Made by a program: the position numbers and the translations under genes
Notes under the pieces: generated by a model
Told to the model about the DNA's origin: nothing
Database searches by the model: none
The model's input: the letters and a program-made list of their open reading frames with translations, nothing else
In this document: piece by piece, positions 1 through 9,562 of the stretch
Layout: every line of letters starts with the position of its first letter
Position numbering within the stretch: the stretch's first letter is position 1
Assembly (NCBI GenBank): GCA_965228955.1
Contig: OZ245848.1
Span: forward strand, 1,612,001 to 1,676,000
From: JANSWY01 sp965228955
Lineage (GTDB): Bacteria > Bacteroidota > Bacteroidia > Cytophagales > Cyclobacteriaceae
Reading direction: 5' to 3'
DNA: 64,000 nucleotides

Positions 1-1
1 T

Positions 2-3000
2 GGGGCAGGGACCACAACAATTACAGCTTCTCAGGTTGGTGATATAAATGCCGGTGCTGCTGTAGATGTTACCCAGGATCTCACGGTCTCAGCTTCTCAG
101 GAATACTTTAGTGTAGATAACCCAGCTGATGTTAGGGTATGTAATTCATCTTCCTTCGTGTTACCAGGTTTAACAACTGGAGACTACTATACTGAAGCAG
201 GAGGGACTGGAACTATGCTTAGTGCCGGGGCTACTATTACAGAAACAACAACGCTTTATGTCTATGGTGTTTCAGCTGTAAATGCTACTTGTACGGATGA
301 AAATAGCTTTACAATAACAATTGGACCTGTTCTGGTAGATGATCTTGCAGATGTGACGGCAACTGGTTCATATACTTTACCAGTATTAACAAATGGTAAT
401 TACTTTACTGCAACTGGTGGCACAGGGACTCCATTAAATGCGGGAGACCAAATTACAAGTACGCAAACTGTTTATATCTATGCGGAAGAAGCTCCAGGAT
501 GTAACAATGAGACGAGTTTTATTGTAACTATTGAACCGAATCCTGCACTTCATTTTGAGCAGGTGACGAACTATACGGATTACGACTACTTATCTGTTCC
601 AGATAATAATTCACTTGATTTCACGGATCATTTTACCTATGAGGCGTGGGTAAACTTTGAGCAACTCACTGAGCTATCGGCTGGCTTTGGATGGAGATGT
701 CTGATGGCTAAGTCTAGGTATACAGATTCTTATGCCTTGATGTATTATCCGGGTAACAACACACTAAGATTTTATCATGCAGGATTCGCTGGAAATAATA
801 CCGATTATGTTTGGTCTACTTTAACAGCTGGTTCCTGGCATCATGTGGCTGTCAAATTAGATGGGACAAACAATAAGGCATCTATTTTAATTGATGGTGT
901 TGTAGTTGCATCAAGTACAGATGGAGGAACAGGCGTGCTGGTACCAAATACTGAACCGTTACTGATTGGTGCTGGCGATAATCGATCAAATGATCCATAC
1001 CCATTTGATGGAGCCATGGATGAAATTCGTTTCTGGAATATAGCTAGGACTGACAGTGAGATCAGCAATTATAAGGATATCAAACTTCAAGGTAATGAGT
1101 CAGGTCTTGTATTGTACTATGACTTCAGCGAAGGAACAATTGATGGAGACAACACTGGATTGAGTGTAGTTCCGGATCAAAGTTCTTCAGGGAATGATGC
1201 TACATTTAACAATTTTGCGCTATCGGGCAGTGTAAGTAATTATGTGAATGGATCAGGAAATGGTGTTCAGGAGGGAATCTCTCAAACGATTACATTTAAT
1301 GCACTCTCAAATGTTACTTTCGGAGATGCGGGATTTAGTTTAAGTGCAACAGCTTCTTCAGGCCTTGATATTACTTATGCCAGCTCTAATACATCAGTTG
1401 CTACTGTCTCAGGAAATACTGTTACAATCGTAGGTGCTGGAATAACAACTATTACAGCCTCGCAAGTGGGTGATGCTACGTATTTGCCTGCCGGAAATGT
1501 TGATCAAACTTTAACAGTAGATCCTTTTGCTACATCGATTAGTCTTAACCTTCCAGGGACCAACCCAGCTTACGACGGATCAGCTCAGGCAATTTCTCCA
1601 AGTGCAAATGACATTAGCAGTAATCCTACTTTAGCATTAGTTACAGAATATAGTGTGTCAGGTATGAATAGTTTCAGTACTACTGTTCCTGTGGATGCAG
1701 GTACATATGACGTACGTGCAAACCTCGACGGTGAAACAAACTATTCTGCTTCAGAGGCAACCGGCAGCTATACAATAGATCAGGTGGCATTAAGCATCAC
1801 AGCCGATAATAGAACAATTACTTACGGTGACAATGCGAATACTGGAAATACTGTTACCTATGATGGTTTTGTAAATAGTGAAACAGCAGCTGATTTGAGT
1901 GGAACATTGGCTTTTGCCAGTATCTCTCAAACTGATGCTGGATCCTATACAGGAGCAATTGATCCTTCTGGTTTAACAAGTGCCAATTATAGCATCAGTT
2001 ATGTCGCTGGGGACTTAACAATTAACCAGCGCGCTATTACGGTAACGGCTGATGCTAAGTCCAAAACGTATGGAGATGCTGATCCAACATTGTCCTACCA
2101 GGTCACAACTGGTGCACTTCAATACAGTGATGCATTTACCGGAGCTTTGTCGAGAGCCACAGGTGAGAATGTAGGAACCTATGCAATTAATCAAAATACT
2201 CTTGATGCTGGTAGCAATTACGTACTGACCTATGTGTCGGATGATTTGACTATTTCGGAAAGATCATTAACCATCATGGCAGATTCTCAAACCAAGGTCT
2301 ATGGTGATGCAGACCCTACACTGAGCTATCAGATTACGGATGGAGCGCTGCAATTCAGTGATGCTTTATCAGGCGAGGTAGTAAGAGTTGCTGGTGAAAC
2401 AGTTGGAACATACACAATTAACCAGGGAACACTCACTGCCGGAAGTAACTACTTTATCACTTATATAGGTAACATATTATCAATTACTGCAAGACCGATT
2501 ACAATCACGGCTGATGCTCAGTCCAAGACATATGGAGATGTAGATCCTGCCCTTACTTACCAATTGACAAGTGGTGCATTACAATTCTCAGATGCAATTT
2601 CAGGTGCTCTTTCAAGAGCTACAGGTGAAGACATTGGAACCTACGCGATTGCTCAAGGGACATTAACAGCAGGAAGCAACTACGTAATCACTTTTGTTTC
2701 TGATGATTTAACAATTACTGCTCGATCCCTTTTTGTAAGAGCTGAAACGGTGAATAAAGTGTATGGAGATGCTGATCCATCTTTTACACCTGTTATTGCT
2801 TCTGGTTCTTTAGCATTTAGTGACACATTCACAGGTAGTCTTACACGTGATGCGGGTGAAGATGCAGGGGCTTATACTATCAGACAAGGAACATTAACTG
2901 CAGGTCCGAATTATGCAATTACTTTCATAAGTAATGGAGCATTAAATATCACAGAAATTATACTTACTGTAACCGCGGATGCTAAGAGTAAGATTTATGG

Positions 3001-5995
3001 AGATGCTGATCCATCGCTTACTTATCAGCTTACAAGTGGAACATTGCAATTCTCCGATGCGTTTACAGGAACGTTATCAAGGGATGCAGGAGAAGACGCT
3101 GGTGTCTACACCATTACACAAGGTACCCTTAGTGCAGGCAGCAATTATTTCATCAATTATGTTCCTGCTGATTTAACTGTAAATTCTAGAGCTCTGGAGA
3201 TTACTGCGGATGCAAAAATTAAAACATATGGAAACGCAGACCCTTCTTTAACTTACCAAATTACAAGTGGTGCATTACAGGGTGGCGATGTACTTACAGG
3301 AGCATTGTCGAGAGATGCTGGAGAAGATGTAGGTACATATGCTATTAGCCAAGGTACTTTGAGTGCTGGAAGTAACTATGATGTAACATATGTTTCGGAT
3401 AATTTAACAATCGGTACAGCTGCAATTGAAGTTACTGCAGATGCACAAGCTAAAACTTACGGTGATGCTGACCCAACGTTATCCTATTCTATTACAAGTG
3501 GTTCCTTACAGTTTTCAGACACATTCTCAGGTGCTTTAACAAGGAATTCCGGGGAGTCTATCGGTACTTATGCAATTAATCAGGGGTCACTGACTGCAGG
3601 AAGTAACTACGTGTTGTCTTATATTTCAGATGATTTAACCATATCTACGAGAGCAATAGAGATAACTGCTGACGACCAAAGTAAAACTGTTGGTGGTTCT
3701 GATCCAGCTTTGACTTACACCATTACAAATGGAGCTTTACAATTTAGTGATGTTGTTTCGGGATCATTAACCAGAACTTCGGGTGAAACTGTTGGTGATT
3801 ACCCTATTACTCAAGGTACATTGGATCTAGGATCTAACTACAACCTGACTTTTGTTCCTGGTACATTGACTATCACAAGTAAGCTAACTCAAACAATTAC
3901 ATTTGGCCCATTAGCCGCAGTGACTTTTGGAGATGCAAACTTTGACCTAAGCGCTACTGGTGGTGCATCTGGAAATCCTGTAACATTTGTGAGTTCAAAT
4001 ACTGCAGTCGCTACGATATCGGGAAATACTGTGACCATTGTGGGTGGTGGTACAACGAATATTACAGCAAGTCAGTTGGGAGATGCAACATACGAAGATG
4101 CAGCCGATGTGGTGCAGTCACTAACAGTGAATAAAGCTTCACAGTCTATAACTGTAACGACGGCTACATCAATGAATTTAATTGATAACAGCTCTATAGT
4201 TTTAAGTGCCACAGGTGGAGGAAGTGGAAATCCTGTTACATTTAGTCTATTCCCTGGAACTGATGCTACAATAGCAGCAGATGGGGTGACTCTTACTCCT
4301 AATTCAGCGGGATTAATTAATGTAAACGTAAACCAAGCAGGTGATGATAACTACGAATCAGCATTCACCATTTTTAGTTTGTCTGTTAACGAGCTATACG
4401 TTTGGGACGGATTGGCATGGAACAGTGTGAGTACACCTCCTAAAGGCAGTGATATCTTATTTGCCGGGAACTACACCTTATCAGGTTCTTTTGAAGTGGA
4501 ATCTGCAACAATACAAACTGGTGCTACAGTTACCATTCCTGATGGATCAGTTTTCATCAGTAATACTGAAATGAATTCAATAGACGGATCTGTGGTTGTT
4601 GAGTCAGGCGGATCACTAGTTACTTATGGAGATGTATTTGGTGCAAATTATACAATTGAAAGAACTACAACTTTTGATCAGAGCACAGGTAGATACAGCA
4701 TTGTTGGTTCTCCAATTCAAAATGCAAACTTCTCAGTACTTGGTTCAAATTCACTAGTTTATGGATATGATCAATCTGAACTATATAACCCAACAGGTAA
4801 TGCGGGTCTGGATAGATTCAAGACTCCTACTACCTTGGGAATCACCGAAATGGCTGTTGGTAAAGGATACTTTAGTGCTTTCACTGGAGATGCAAATGGT
4901 CAAATAAATTTTGTTGGTACTCCAAATACTGATGACATTAATGTAACTCTTGACTTTACTGATCATGCAGCTTCTGAGGAGACTGATTTTGAAGGGTTTA
5001 ATCTAATTTCAAATCCATACCCATCAGCCATCAGCTACAGTAGTTTCATAACCGGAAACTCTGCTGCAGATATAAATGGATCAATTTATTTATGGGATGA
5101 TTTTGATTCTCAGAACTCCAGGGGGGATAATTCCGACTACTTAATTGTCAATACATTAGGGAACACTGATAGCAGAAGCAATGGGGAAGCTAAATGGGAT
5201 GGCAATATTAGAAGTGGTCAGGGATTCTTTGTGAAGGCAAATTCTGCAACGAGTGTTTCATTTACTAATTCAATGAGAGTGACAGGAAACAATACGGATG
5301 GCGGATTCTTCAGAGTAGATGAATCAGAAATTCAGTCTTTGAAATTGAGATTAAGTGATGGCAATTCCACAAAGGCAATTGTAATTGGATTTGCTCCGGA
5401 TGCAACACTGGATATGGATAGTCAATATGATGCAATGTCATGGAGTGGTAATGATTATGCCTTCTATTCACTATCAGGCACTAAGCAATTAGCAATTCAA
5501 GGGTTACCTCAGTTCTATACTGGAGAGATTGCTCTTGGATTTTATGCAAGTGAAGAGGGTCAACAAACTATTTCTTTAATGGATGTAAAAAACCAGGAAG
5601 GAATTGATGTAGTATTCCTAAAAGACAAGCTGACAGGTGAAGTAATCAACTTAAGAGAACAGTCATATACGTTCACAGTGAGTGCTGGTGAAACCAATGA
5701 CAGGTTTGTGTTGCAAGCATTCCCTAATAATGTAACAGGTGTAGAGGAGAAGCTGGAGCAGCAGATATTTAGCTACTCTGATTACGGTAACCTCTATGTG
5801 GTATTCAAAACGAATGATATCAAGGAGGCTAATTTCACAATGTTTGACCTTTCAGGAAGAATGTTGTTAAACCAGAATTCCGAAATTAATGCAAACAGAT
5901 GGCAGGTGGATACAGATAAAATACCTACTAACATTTACATACTAATGATTAAAACAGAAAAGGGTATTTGGAAACAAAAGGTTAAAGTGGAGTAA
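2..5995 (+). CDS. Giant T9SS-secreted adhesin-like protein with LamG and MBG repeats (5' end missing)
   Basis: The reading frame is open to the left edge, so the true start lies outside; the GTG at 158 is internal. Visible order: the tail of a bacterial Ig-like unit at the edge, a LamG/concanavalin-type domain (about 545-1130, with the WHHVAVKLDG motif), another Ig-like unit, a YDG-type domain (about 1790-2029), eight MBG domains of about 77 residues each (2030-3880, each with a YGDADP-like motif and TLxAGSNY), further Ig-like units, a region typical of long Cytophagales surface proteins, and a C-terminal type A T9SS sorting domain (about 5770-5992, FDLSGRML then a K-rich end). It should be exported to the cell surface or medium. 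Ligand unknown. The MBG units differ at many synonymous sites, so the array is old rather than newly expanded. Confidence 0.93.
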   Translation, partial: GAGTTTITASQVGDINAGAAVDVTQDLTVSASQEYFSVDNPADVRVCNSSSFVLPGLTTGDYYTEAGGTGTMLSAGATITETTTLYVYGVSAVNATCTDENSFTITIGPVLVDDLADVTATGSYTLPVLTNGNYFTATGGTGTPLNAGDQITSTQTVYIYAEEAPGCNNETSFIVTIEPNPALHFEQVTNYTDYDYLSVPDNNSLDFTDHFTYEAWVNFEQLTELSAGFGWRCLMAKSRYTDSYALMYYPGNNTLRFYHAGFAGNNTDYVWSTLTAGSWHHVAVKLDGTNNKASILIDGVVVASSTDGGTGVLVPNTEPLLIGAGDNRSNDPYPFDGAMDEIRFWNIARTDSEISNYKDIKLQGNESGLVLYYDFSEGTIDGDNTGLSVVPDQSSSGNDATFNNFALSGSVSNYVNGSGNGVQEGISQTITFNALSNVTFGDAGFSLSATASSGLDITYASSNTSVATVSGNTVTIVGAGITTITASQVGDATYLPAGNVDQTLTVDPFATSISLNLPGTNPAYDGSAQAISPSANDISSNPTLALVTEYSVSGMNSFSTTVPVDAGTYDVRANLDGETNYSASEATGSYTIDQVALSITADNRTITYGDNANTGNTVTYDGFVNSETAADLSGTLAFASISQTDAGSYTGAIDPSGLTSANYSISYVAGDLTINQRAITVTADAKSKTYGDADPTLSYQVTTGALQYSDAFTGALSRATGENVGTYAINQNTLDAGSNYVLTYVSDDLTISERSLTIMADSQTKVYGDADPTLSYQITDGALQFSDALSGEVVRVAGETVGTYTINQGTLTAGSNYFITYIGNILSITARPITITADAQSKTYGDVDPALTYQLTSGALQFSDAISGALSRATGEDIGTYAIAQGTLTAGSNYVITFVSDDLTITARSLFVRAETVNKVYGDADPSFTPVIASGSLAFSDTFTGSLTRDAGEDAGAYTIRQGTLTAGPNYAITFISNGALNITEIILTVTADAKSKIYGDADPSLTYQLTSGTLQFSDAFTGTLSRDAGEDAGVYTITQGTLSAGSNYFINYVPADLTVNSRALEITADAKIKTYGNADPSLTYQITSGALQGGDVLTGALSRDAGEDVGTYAISQGTLSAGSNYDVTYVSDNLTIGTAAIEVTADAQAKTYGDADPTLSYSITSGSLQFSDTFSGALTRNSGESIGTYAINQGSLTAGSNYVLSYISDDLTISTRAIEITADDQSKTVGGSDPALTYTITNGALQFSDVVSGSLTRTSGETVGDYPITQGTLDLGSNYNLTFVPGTLTITSKLTQTITFGPLAAVTFGDANFDLSATGGASGNPVTFVSSNTAVATISGNTVTIVGGGTTNITASQLGDATYEDAADVVQSLTVNKASQSITVTTATSMNLIDNSSIVLSATGGGSGNPVTFSLFPGTDATIAADGVTLTPNSAGLINVNVNQAGDDNYESAFTIFSLSVNELYVWDGLAWNSVSTPPKGSDILFAGNYTLSGSFEVESATIQTGATVTIPDGSVFISNTEMNSIDGSVVVESGGSLVTYGDVFGANYTIERTTTFDQSTGRYSIVGSPIQNANFSVLGSNSLVYGYDQSELYNPTGNAGLDRFKTPTTLGITEMAVGKGYFSAFTGDANGQINFVGTPNTDDINVTLDFTDHAASEETDFEGFNLISNPYPSAISYSSFITGNSAADINGSIYLWDDFDSQNSRGDNSDYLIVNTLGNTDSRSNGEAKWDGNIRSGQGFFVKANSATSVSFTNSMRVTGNNTDGGFFRVDESEIQSLKLRLSDGNSTKAIVIGFAPDATLDMDSQYDAMSWSGNDYAFYSLSGTKQLAIQGLPQFYTGEIALGFYASEEGQQTISLMDVKNQEGIDVVFLKDKLTGEVINLREQSYTFTVSAGETNDRFVLQAFPNNVTGVEEKLEQQIFSYSDYGNLYVVFKTNDIKEANFTMFDLSGRMLLNQNSEINANRWQVDTDKIPTNIYILMIKTEKGIWKQKVKVE

Positions 5996-6080
5996 TGTAC
6001 TTGAAGTCCAATGGCATGGTGTTTAGCTGGTAGATCAAAATGGCACCATGCCCCTTTTTCTTAACTATAAATTGAAAGAC

Positions 6081-6254
6081 ATGAAAAATATGATATTTAG
6101 AATTGCAGCAGCTCTAATGATGATTTGTTTGCCTATGACAATTTTCGCTCAGGGAGGTCCACCTGCAACTCCAATTGACGGTGGGCTATCACTGCTACTA
6201 GCAGCTGGAGGAGCCTATGGAATCAGGCAGATTGCCAAGTCCAGAAAGAAATAG
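6081..6254 (+). CDS. PID-CTERM-like small exported protein
   Basis: A 57-residue protein: an N-terminal signal peptide (MKNMIFRIAAAL...MTIFAQ), a short Gly/Pro linker, then PIDGGLSLLLAAGGAYG followed by a hydrophobic stretch and a basic end (KSRKK). The PIDGG motif, short hydrophobic segment and positive tail match the tripartite PID-CTERM protein-sorting signal described for Bacteroidota; this assignment is from memory of the motif. ATG at 6081 is preferred over the in-frame upstream start at 6048 because it begins the signal peptide directly. It follows the giant T9SS gene by 85 bp and precedes a clear terminator, so it may be co-transcribed with that gene. The mature part is almost nothing but the sorting signal. 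Its function is unknown. Confidence 0.75.
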   Translation: MKNMIFRIAAALMMICLPMTIFAQGGPPATPIDGGLSLLLAAGGAYGIRQIAKSRKK

Positions 6255-6584
6255 TTTTACAGGTCTTCCTGACTAGAGAAGACAAAGAATGGGAACTAAA
6301 ATCTAGTCGCAAGCTACGGATCTAGTCAATCCGAAGTGCTGGTTAAATCCCGGGTTTTAGCACCTGGGATTTTTTTATTGGTTGATATTTTGATCTTCTA
6401 TCAAGCTATTCTTAACTTCAGTCCGAGCACAATCTGGATAAAAGGTGAGAAATCGTAAATTCTATGTGCTCCCATACTACTTCATCATCAGTATTTTATG
6501 ATTCAACCTGTATCATCCAAGAACAATCGAATAAAATGAAATAATAAGTAGACCTGGAATATATTTAAGTAACTAAGTATTCTT
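6255..6584. other. Intergenic region after the PID-CTERM gene
   Basis: This 330-bp gap holds an intrinsic terminator near its start (6345-6376) and AT-rich sequence leading to the histidine kinase. I see no convincing ORF and no full TAnnTTTG element in the second half, although the kinase must have its own promoter after the terminator. Confidence 0.5.
6345..6376 (+). terminator. Intrinsic terminator
   Basis: A 10-bp stem (AAATCCCGGG paired with CCTGGGATTT, one wobble) around an 8-nt loop is followed at once by a T run. It ends the transcript carrying the giant T9SS gene and the PID-CTERM gene. Confidence 0.85.
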
Positions 6585-8408
6585 ATGACAGCATCTATTC
6601 TAAATGCTATTTTAAAAATCGGTGACCTTAAGAACGAAAAGAAGAGCCTCAGAACAGTAAGACTACTGCAGGTTTATCTTGCGATTTTTATTGGAATAGG
6701 AGGAATCGTTTGGGGGATTATAGCAGTCTACTTTGGGCTATATACCAGATCTTTAATTCCTTTTGGATATACGTTAGTTACTTGTCTTAATCTATACTAC
6801 TTCCATAGTACCAGGAATTTTGGAGTTTTTAGATTTATACAAAACACAATAAGCTTTGTTATGCCATTTCTGTTTCAGTTGGCATTAGGTGGCTTTGAAT
6901 CATCAGGGTTTATCATGATTTGGTCTTTGATTGCATTGACTGGATCTTTAAGTTATGATTCTAAAAGGAAATCTGTTGCTTGGTTATTACTGTTCTTGGG
7001 ACTTGTTGCAGTTGCCTGGCTTTTTAATGATTATGCAAGAATTAACCTTAAACCAGATATTTTGGAACCGTTTTCCCTTTGGTTCTTAATTCTTAATACC
7101 TGTACTCTGGCATCAATGATTTACATAGTTGTACTCTTTTTTGTACAGGAATTACTTAAAATCCGAAACTCTTTATCTAAGAGCAGAAACAATCTGAAGG
7201 AAGCCATCTCAAACCTTGAATCTACTAAAGAAGAGCTGGAGGAGAAAAACATCAAACTCACTGAGCATAATAAACTCAAAAGTAAATTTCTGGCTACAGT
7301 CAGTCATGAGATTAGAACTCCGCTTAATGGAATAATGGGCCTTACAGATTTGTTATCGACAACCAAGCTCAACAATAATCAGATGAATTATGTTGAGACC
7401 CTGCAAAAGAGCAACAAGATATTGCACAGACTTGTTAATGATGTACTTGATCTTACGCAGATTGAAAGTAATAAATTGTCCTTTAGCATTTCCGCATTCC
7501 AGCTACATGATGAGCTCAGCCACATATTAGAATTACTTGATGTTAGGTTCAAACAAGCCAACAATCCTAAAGTCGATTTTAAATATTCGGTGAGCAATGA
7601 CCTGAAGCAGATAGTAAAGACCGATAAGACCAGGCTGAAGCAAATACTCATTAACCTTATTAATAACGCCTTTAAGTTCACTGAGCAGGGTTTTGTTGAA
7701 GTGACGGTTGAAAGTATTTCTGAATCTGATGAGACCAATAGAATTAAAATTGAGATCCAAGATACAGGCATTGGCATTCCTGCTGAAAAGCAAGATTCAC
7801 TGTTTAAAGAATTCTACCGAATAGACGAGTTGCACAAAGAAGGTGTTGGATTGGGCTTAAGCATTACCAAGAAGATTGTTGATCTAATGGGAGGTGAGTT
7901 AACTTTCACAAGTATTCATAAAAAAGGAACGACATTCACTGTGATTCTTCCTTTACAGGTAACAAATGAACTTGCTATCAGGGAGGAGATTCCAATCAAT
8001 ATAGATGATATCAAAAACCTCAAAATTCTCATTGCTGAAGATAATGAAGTGAATAGACTGATCGTAACTAAAATGCTTGAGAATAATAAAATCAATGATT
8101 TCGATTTTGCATTCAATGGAAAAGAGGCTGTTGAGAAGTCTAAAATCGACAACTACGATTTGATCCTGATGGATATCAATATGCCTGAATTAACAGGTGT
8201 TGAAGCTACCAATGAAATTTTTAATTACTGTAAAGAAAATGATCTACCAAGACCAAAAATTGCAGCCCTGACAGCCAATGCGATGGAAAATGAAATTAAG
8301 TTTTATTCAGATCTTGGGATGTCCTTTGTGCTTAATAAGCCCTTCACTTTTAATCAATTAGCGACAAACATTTCAAAGGTAATGAACACCAGTAAATTGA
8401 TTGATTAA
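6585..8408 (+). CDS. Hybrid sensor histidine kinase/response regulator
   Basis: 607 residues. The N-terminal about 190 residues form roughly six membrane segments with no recognisable periplasmic sensor domain. A short coiled coil follows, then a HisKA domain with phospho-acceptor His241 (SHEIRTPLNG), a HATPase domain with N box (LINNAFKF), G1 box DTGIGI and G2 box GVGLGLS, and a C-terminal receiver domain with phospho-acceptor Asp530 (LMDINMPELTG) and the conserved Lys in NKPF. All residues needed for autophosphorylation and intramolecular transfer are present. There is no HPt or output domain, so a separate phosphotransfer protein or regulator must act downstream. No cognate regulator lies beside it. 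The signal is unknown; a sensor built only of membrane helices suggests a membrane-associated cue. Confidence 0.95.
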   Translation: MTASILNAILKIGDLKNEKKSLRTVRLLQVYLAIFIGIGGIVWGIIAVYFGLYTRSLIPFGYTLVTCLNLYYFHSTRNFGVFRFIQNTISFVMPFLFQLALGGFESSGFIMIWSLIALTGSLSYDSKRKSVAWLLLFLGLVAVAWLFNDYARINLKPDILEPFSLWFLILNTCTLASMIYIVVLFFVQELLKIRNSLSKSRNNLKEAISNLESTKEELEEKNIKLTEHNKLKSKFLATVSHEIRTPLNGIMGLTDLLSTTKLNNNQMNYVETLQKSNKILHRLVNDVLDLTQIESNKLSFSISAFQLHDELSHILELLDVRFKQANNPKVDFKYSVSNDLKQIVKTDKTRLKQILINLINNAFKFTEQGFVEVTVESISESDETNRIKIEIQDTGIGIPAEKQDSLFKEFYRIDELHKEGVGLGLSITKKIVDLMGGELTFTSIHKKGTTFTVILPLQVTNELAIREEIPINIDDIKNLKILIAEDNEVNRLIVTKMLENNKINDFDFAFNGKEAVEKSKIDNYDLILMDINMPELTGVEATNEIFNYCKENDLPRPKIAALTANAMENEIKFYSDLGMSFVLNKPFTFNQLATNISKVMNTSKLID

Positions 8409-8443
8409 TTGCTCCAGTCTGTTTTTCTTGGAAATTTACTTTT

Positions 8444-8532
8444 TGTAACACTTTGTCTATTCATATGCTATGCGTGTCAACGCTTTGTCAACTTACATCT
8501 ATTTCTGGACCCGCATTCAATATTTAGTTTTG
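8444..8532 (+). promoter_or_regulatory. Tandem-site promoter (copy 1) upstream of small membrane protein
   Basis: Two related boxes precede a Bacteroidota-type -7 element. Box 1 is TGTAACACTTTGTCTA at 8444-8459. Box 2 is TGTCAACGCTTTGTCAAC at 8475-8492, which contains GTCAAC twice with an 11-bp period. The -7 candidate TAgtTTTG is at 8525-8532. From the GTC of box 1 to that of box 2 is 32 bp, and from box 2 to the -7 element 38 bp. The same boxes and identical spacings recur at 19503-19591, which strongly suggests a real regulated promoter. An 11-bp repeat is typical of OmpR/PhoB-type or other tandem-binding regulators; the protein that binds is not known. Confidence 0.7.
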
Positions 8533-8572
8533 TAAATGACTAGAAACAGTGGTTTTTCCATTGTTTTAAAAA

Positions 8573-8755
8573 ATGCGACTAATGAAAAAACTAAGACAAT
8601 TCTCGAAACAGCGGAATTCCAATGGAGCTGGAATCTCCGAAATACAAATGAATAACACCGCAGAAGCTGATTTGAATTTCATTCTAAAGGTTCGGTTGGT
8701 AGCGGCCTTTTGGTTTATATGTGCAATAGTAGCTTGCGGAGTGGCTTTTATTTAG
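8573..8755 (+). CDS. Small membrane protein of unknown function
   Basis: 60 residues (57 if ATG at 8582 is used). A basic N-terminal half (MKKLRQFSKQRN) leads to one hydrophobic helix at the C-terminus (LVAAFWFICAIVACGVAFI). I do not recognise a family. Support for it being a gene comes from its position 41-50 bp after a -7 element inside the conserved tandem-site promoter, and from a similar small protein at 28913-29032 that also lies behind a related box. It ends 3 bp before the convergent lipoprotein gene. It could also be chance coding in a regulatory RNA. Confidence 0.45.
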   Translation: MRLMKKLRQFSKQRNSNGAGISEIQMNNTAEADLNFILKVRLVAAFWFICAIVACGVAFI

Positions 8756-8758
8756 TGA

Positions 8759-9562
8759 TTAATTCTCTACTGTGCCATTTTCTAAAATAAGGTCATAAAA
8801 ATAACCTGATCCAAAATCCTTTTTGAGTGATACTACACCAGAAATTTTAATCTGATGCCCAACAGGAACGTTTGATGAAGAGGTAATCACCATATCAAAA
8901 TCATCCATGCTGCCATCTTTCAAATGAATCCAATTCCTTCCCATTATCTTGGCATTGACTTTTGTACAGGTACCTTTTAGGGTAACCATTTTTCCCTCCA
9001 ATTGGTCTTTCTTACTGACTAATTCCGCAATTGAAATTACACCACCACTCGTAGTGCTAATCTGATTATTACCTTCAATAGCATGAGTTTCAATATCCTG
9101 CTTAACTGGTTCATTCGTTCCATGACTTTCCGGTACAATTGAAGAGACCAGATATAATTTGTCGAATGTTCTTTTGTATTCCTTACTTTCGAAATTGGTC
9201 TTAAGTAATCCATTCTTGTAATAATAGATGGCGCCAGGTTTAACATCCATTTTCTTTGTAGCAATCCAATATTCTTGTGAAGCTTCTGTGACCCTTAAAT
9301 AGACATATTTTGATGTTGGAAGTACTTCCTGAACCACCACTTTATGAAATATATCTGATCGTTGAGCCTCTTTTTGATTGTCAAATGTAATTTGATGTCC
9401 TTCTGGAAGCTCAACTTGCTTGAATGGATTCTCTTTTGTCGTCACTACATCTGCTTCAATTACTTTAGGTTGGTTTGAACATGCTGATGTTATCATCAAT
9501 AAAATAGCGGGTGAAACGTTAATCCCAGTTTTTACAAGTTGTTTTATTAATCCAGTCATCAT
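8759..9562 (-). CDS. OB-fold lipoprotein of the multiheme cytochrome operon
   Basis: 267 residues with a lipoprotein signal (lipid Cys28 in ITSAC). The C-terminal half (about 175-262) has the pattern of a small OB-fold: a VTLKGTCTKVN strand, GRNWIHLKDG and a final YFYDLILENG. The middle region shows no family I can name. It is the last gene of the seven-gene operon; its start codon overlaps the stop of the beta-barrel gene by 1 bp. OB-fold lipoproteins of this kind accompany multiheme cytochromes in other bacteria, so a structural or assembly role at the outer membrane is a reasonable inference; no catalytic residues are apparent. Confidence 0.75.
   Translation of the reverse strand: MMTGLIKQLVKTGINVSPAILLMITSACSNQPKVIEADVVTTKENPFKQVELPEGHQITFDNQKEAQRSDIFHKVVVQEVLPTSKYVYLRVTEASQEYWIATKKMDVKPGAIYYYKNGLLKTNFESKEYKRTFDKLYLVSSIVPESHGTNEPVKQDIETHAIEGNNQISTTSGGVISIAELVSKKDQLEGKMVTLKGTCTKVNAKIMGRNWIHLKDGSMDDFDMVITSSSNVPVGHQIKISGVVSLKKDFGSGYFYDLILENGTVEN

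Noticed and set aside
7388..8152. Minus-strand ORFs within the hybrid kinase gene
   Set aside because: Shadows of the kinase coding strand with no independent support.
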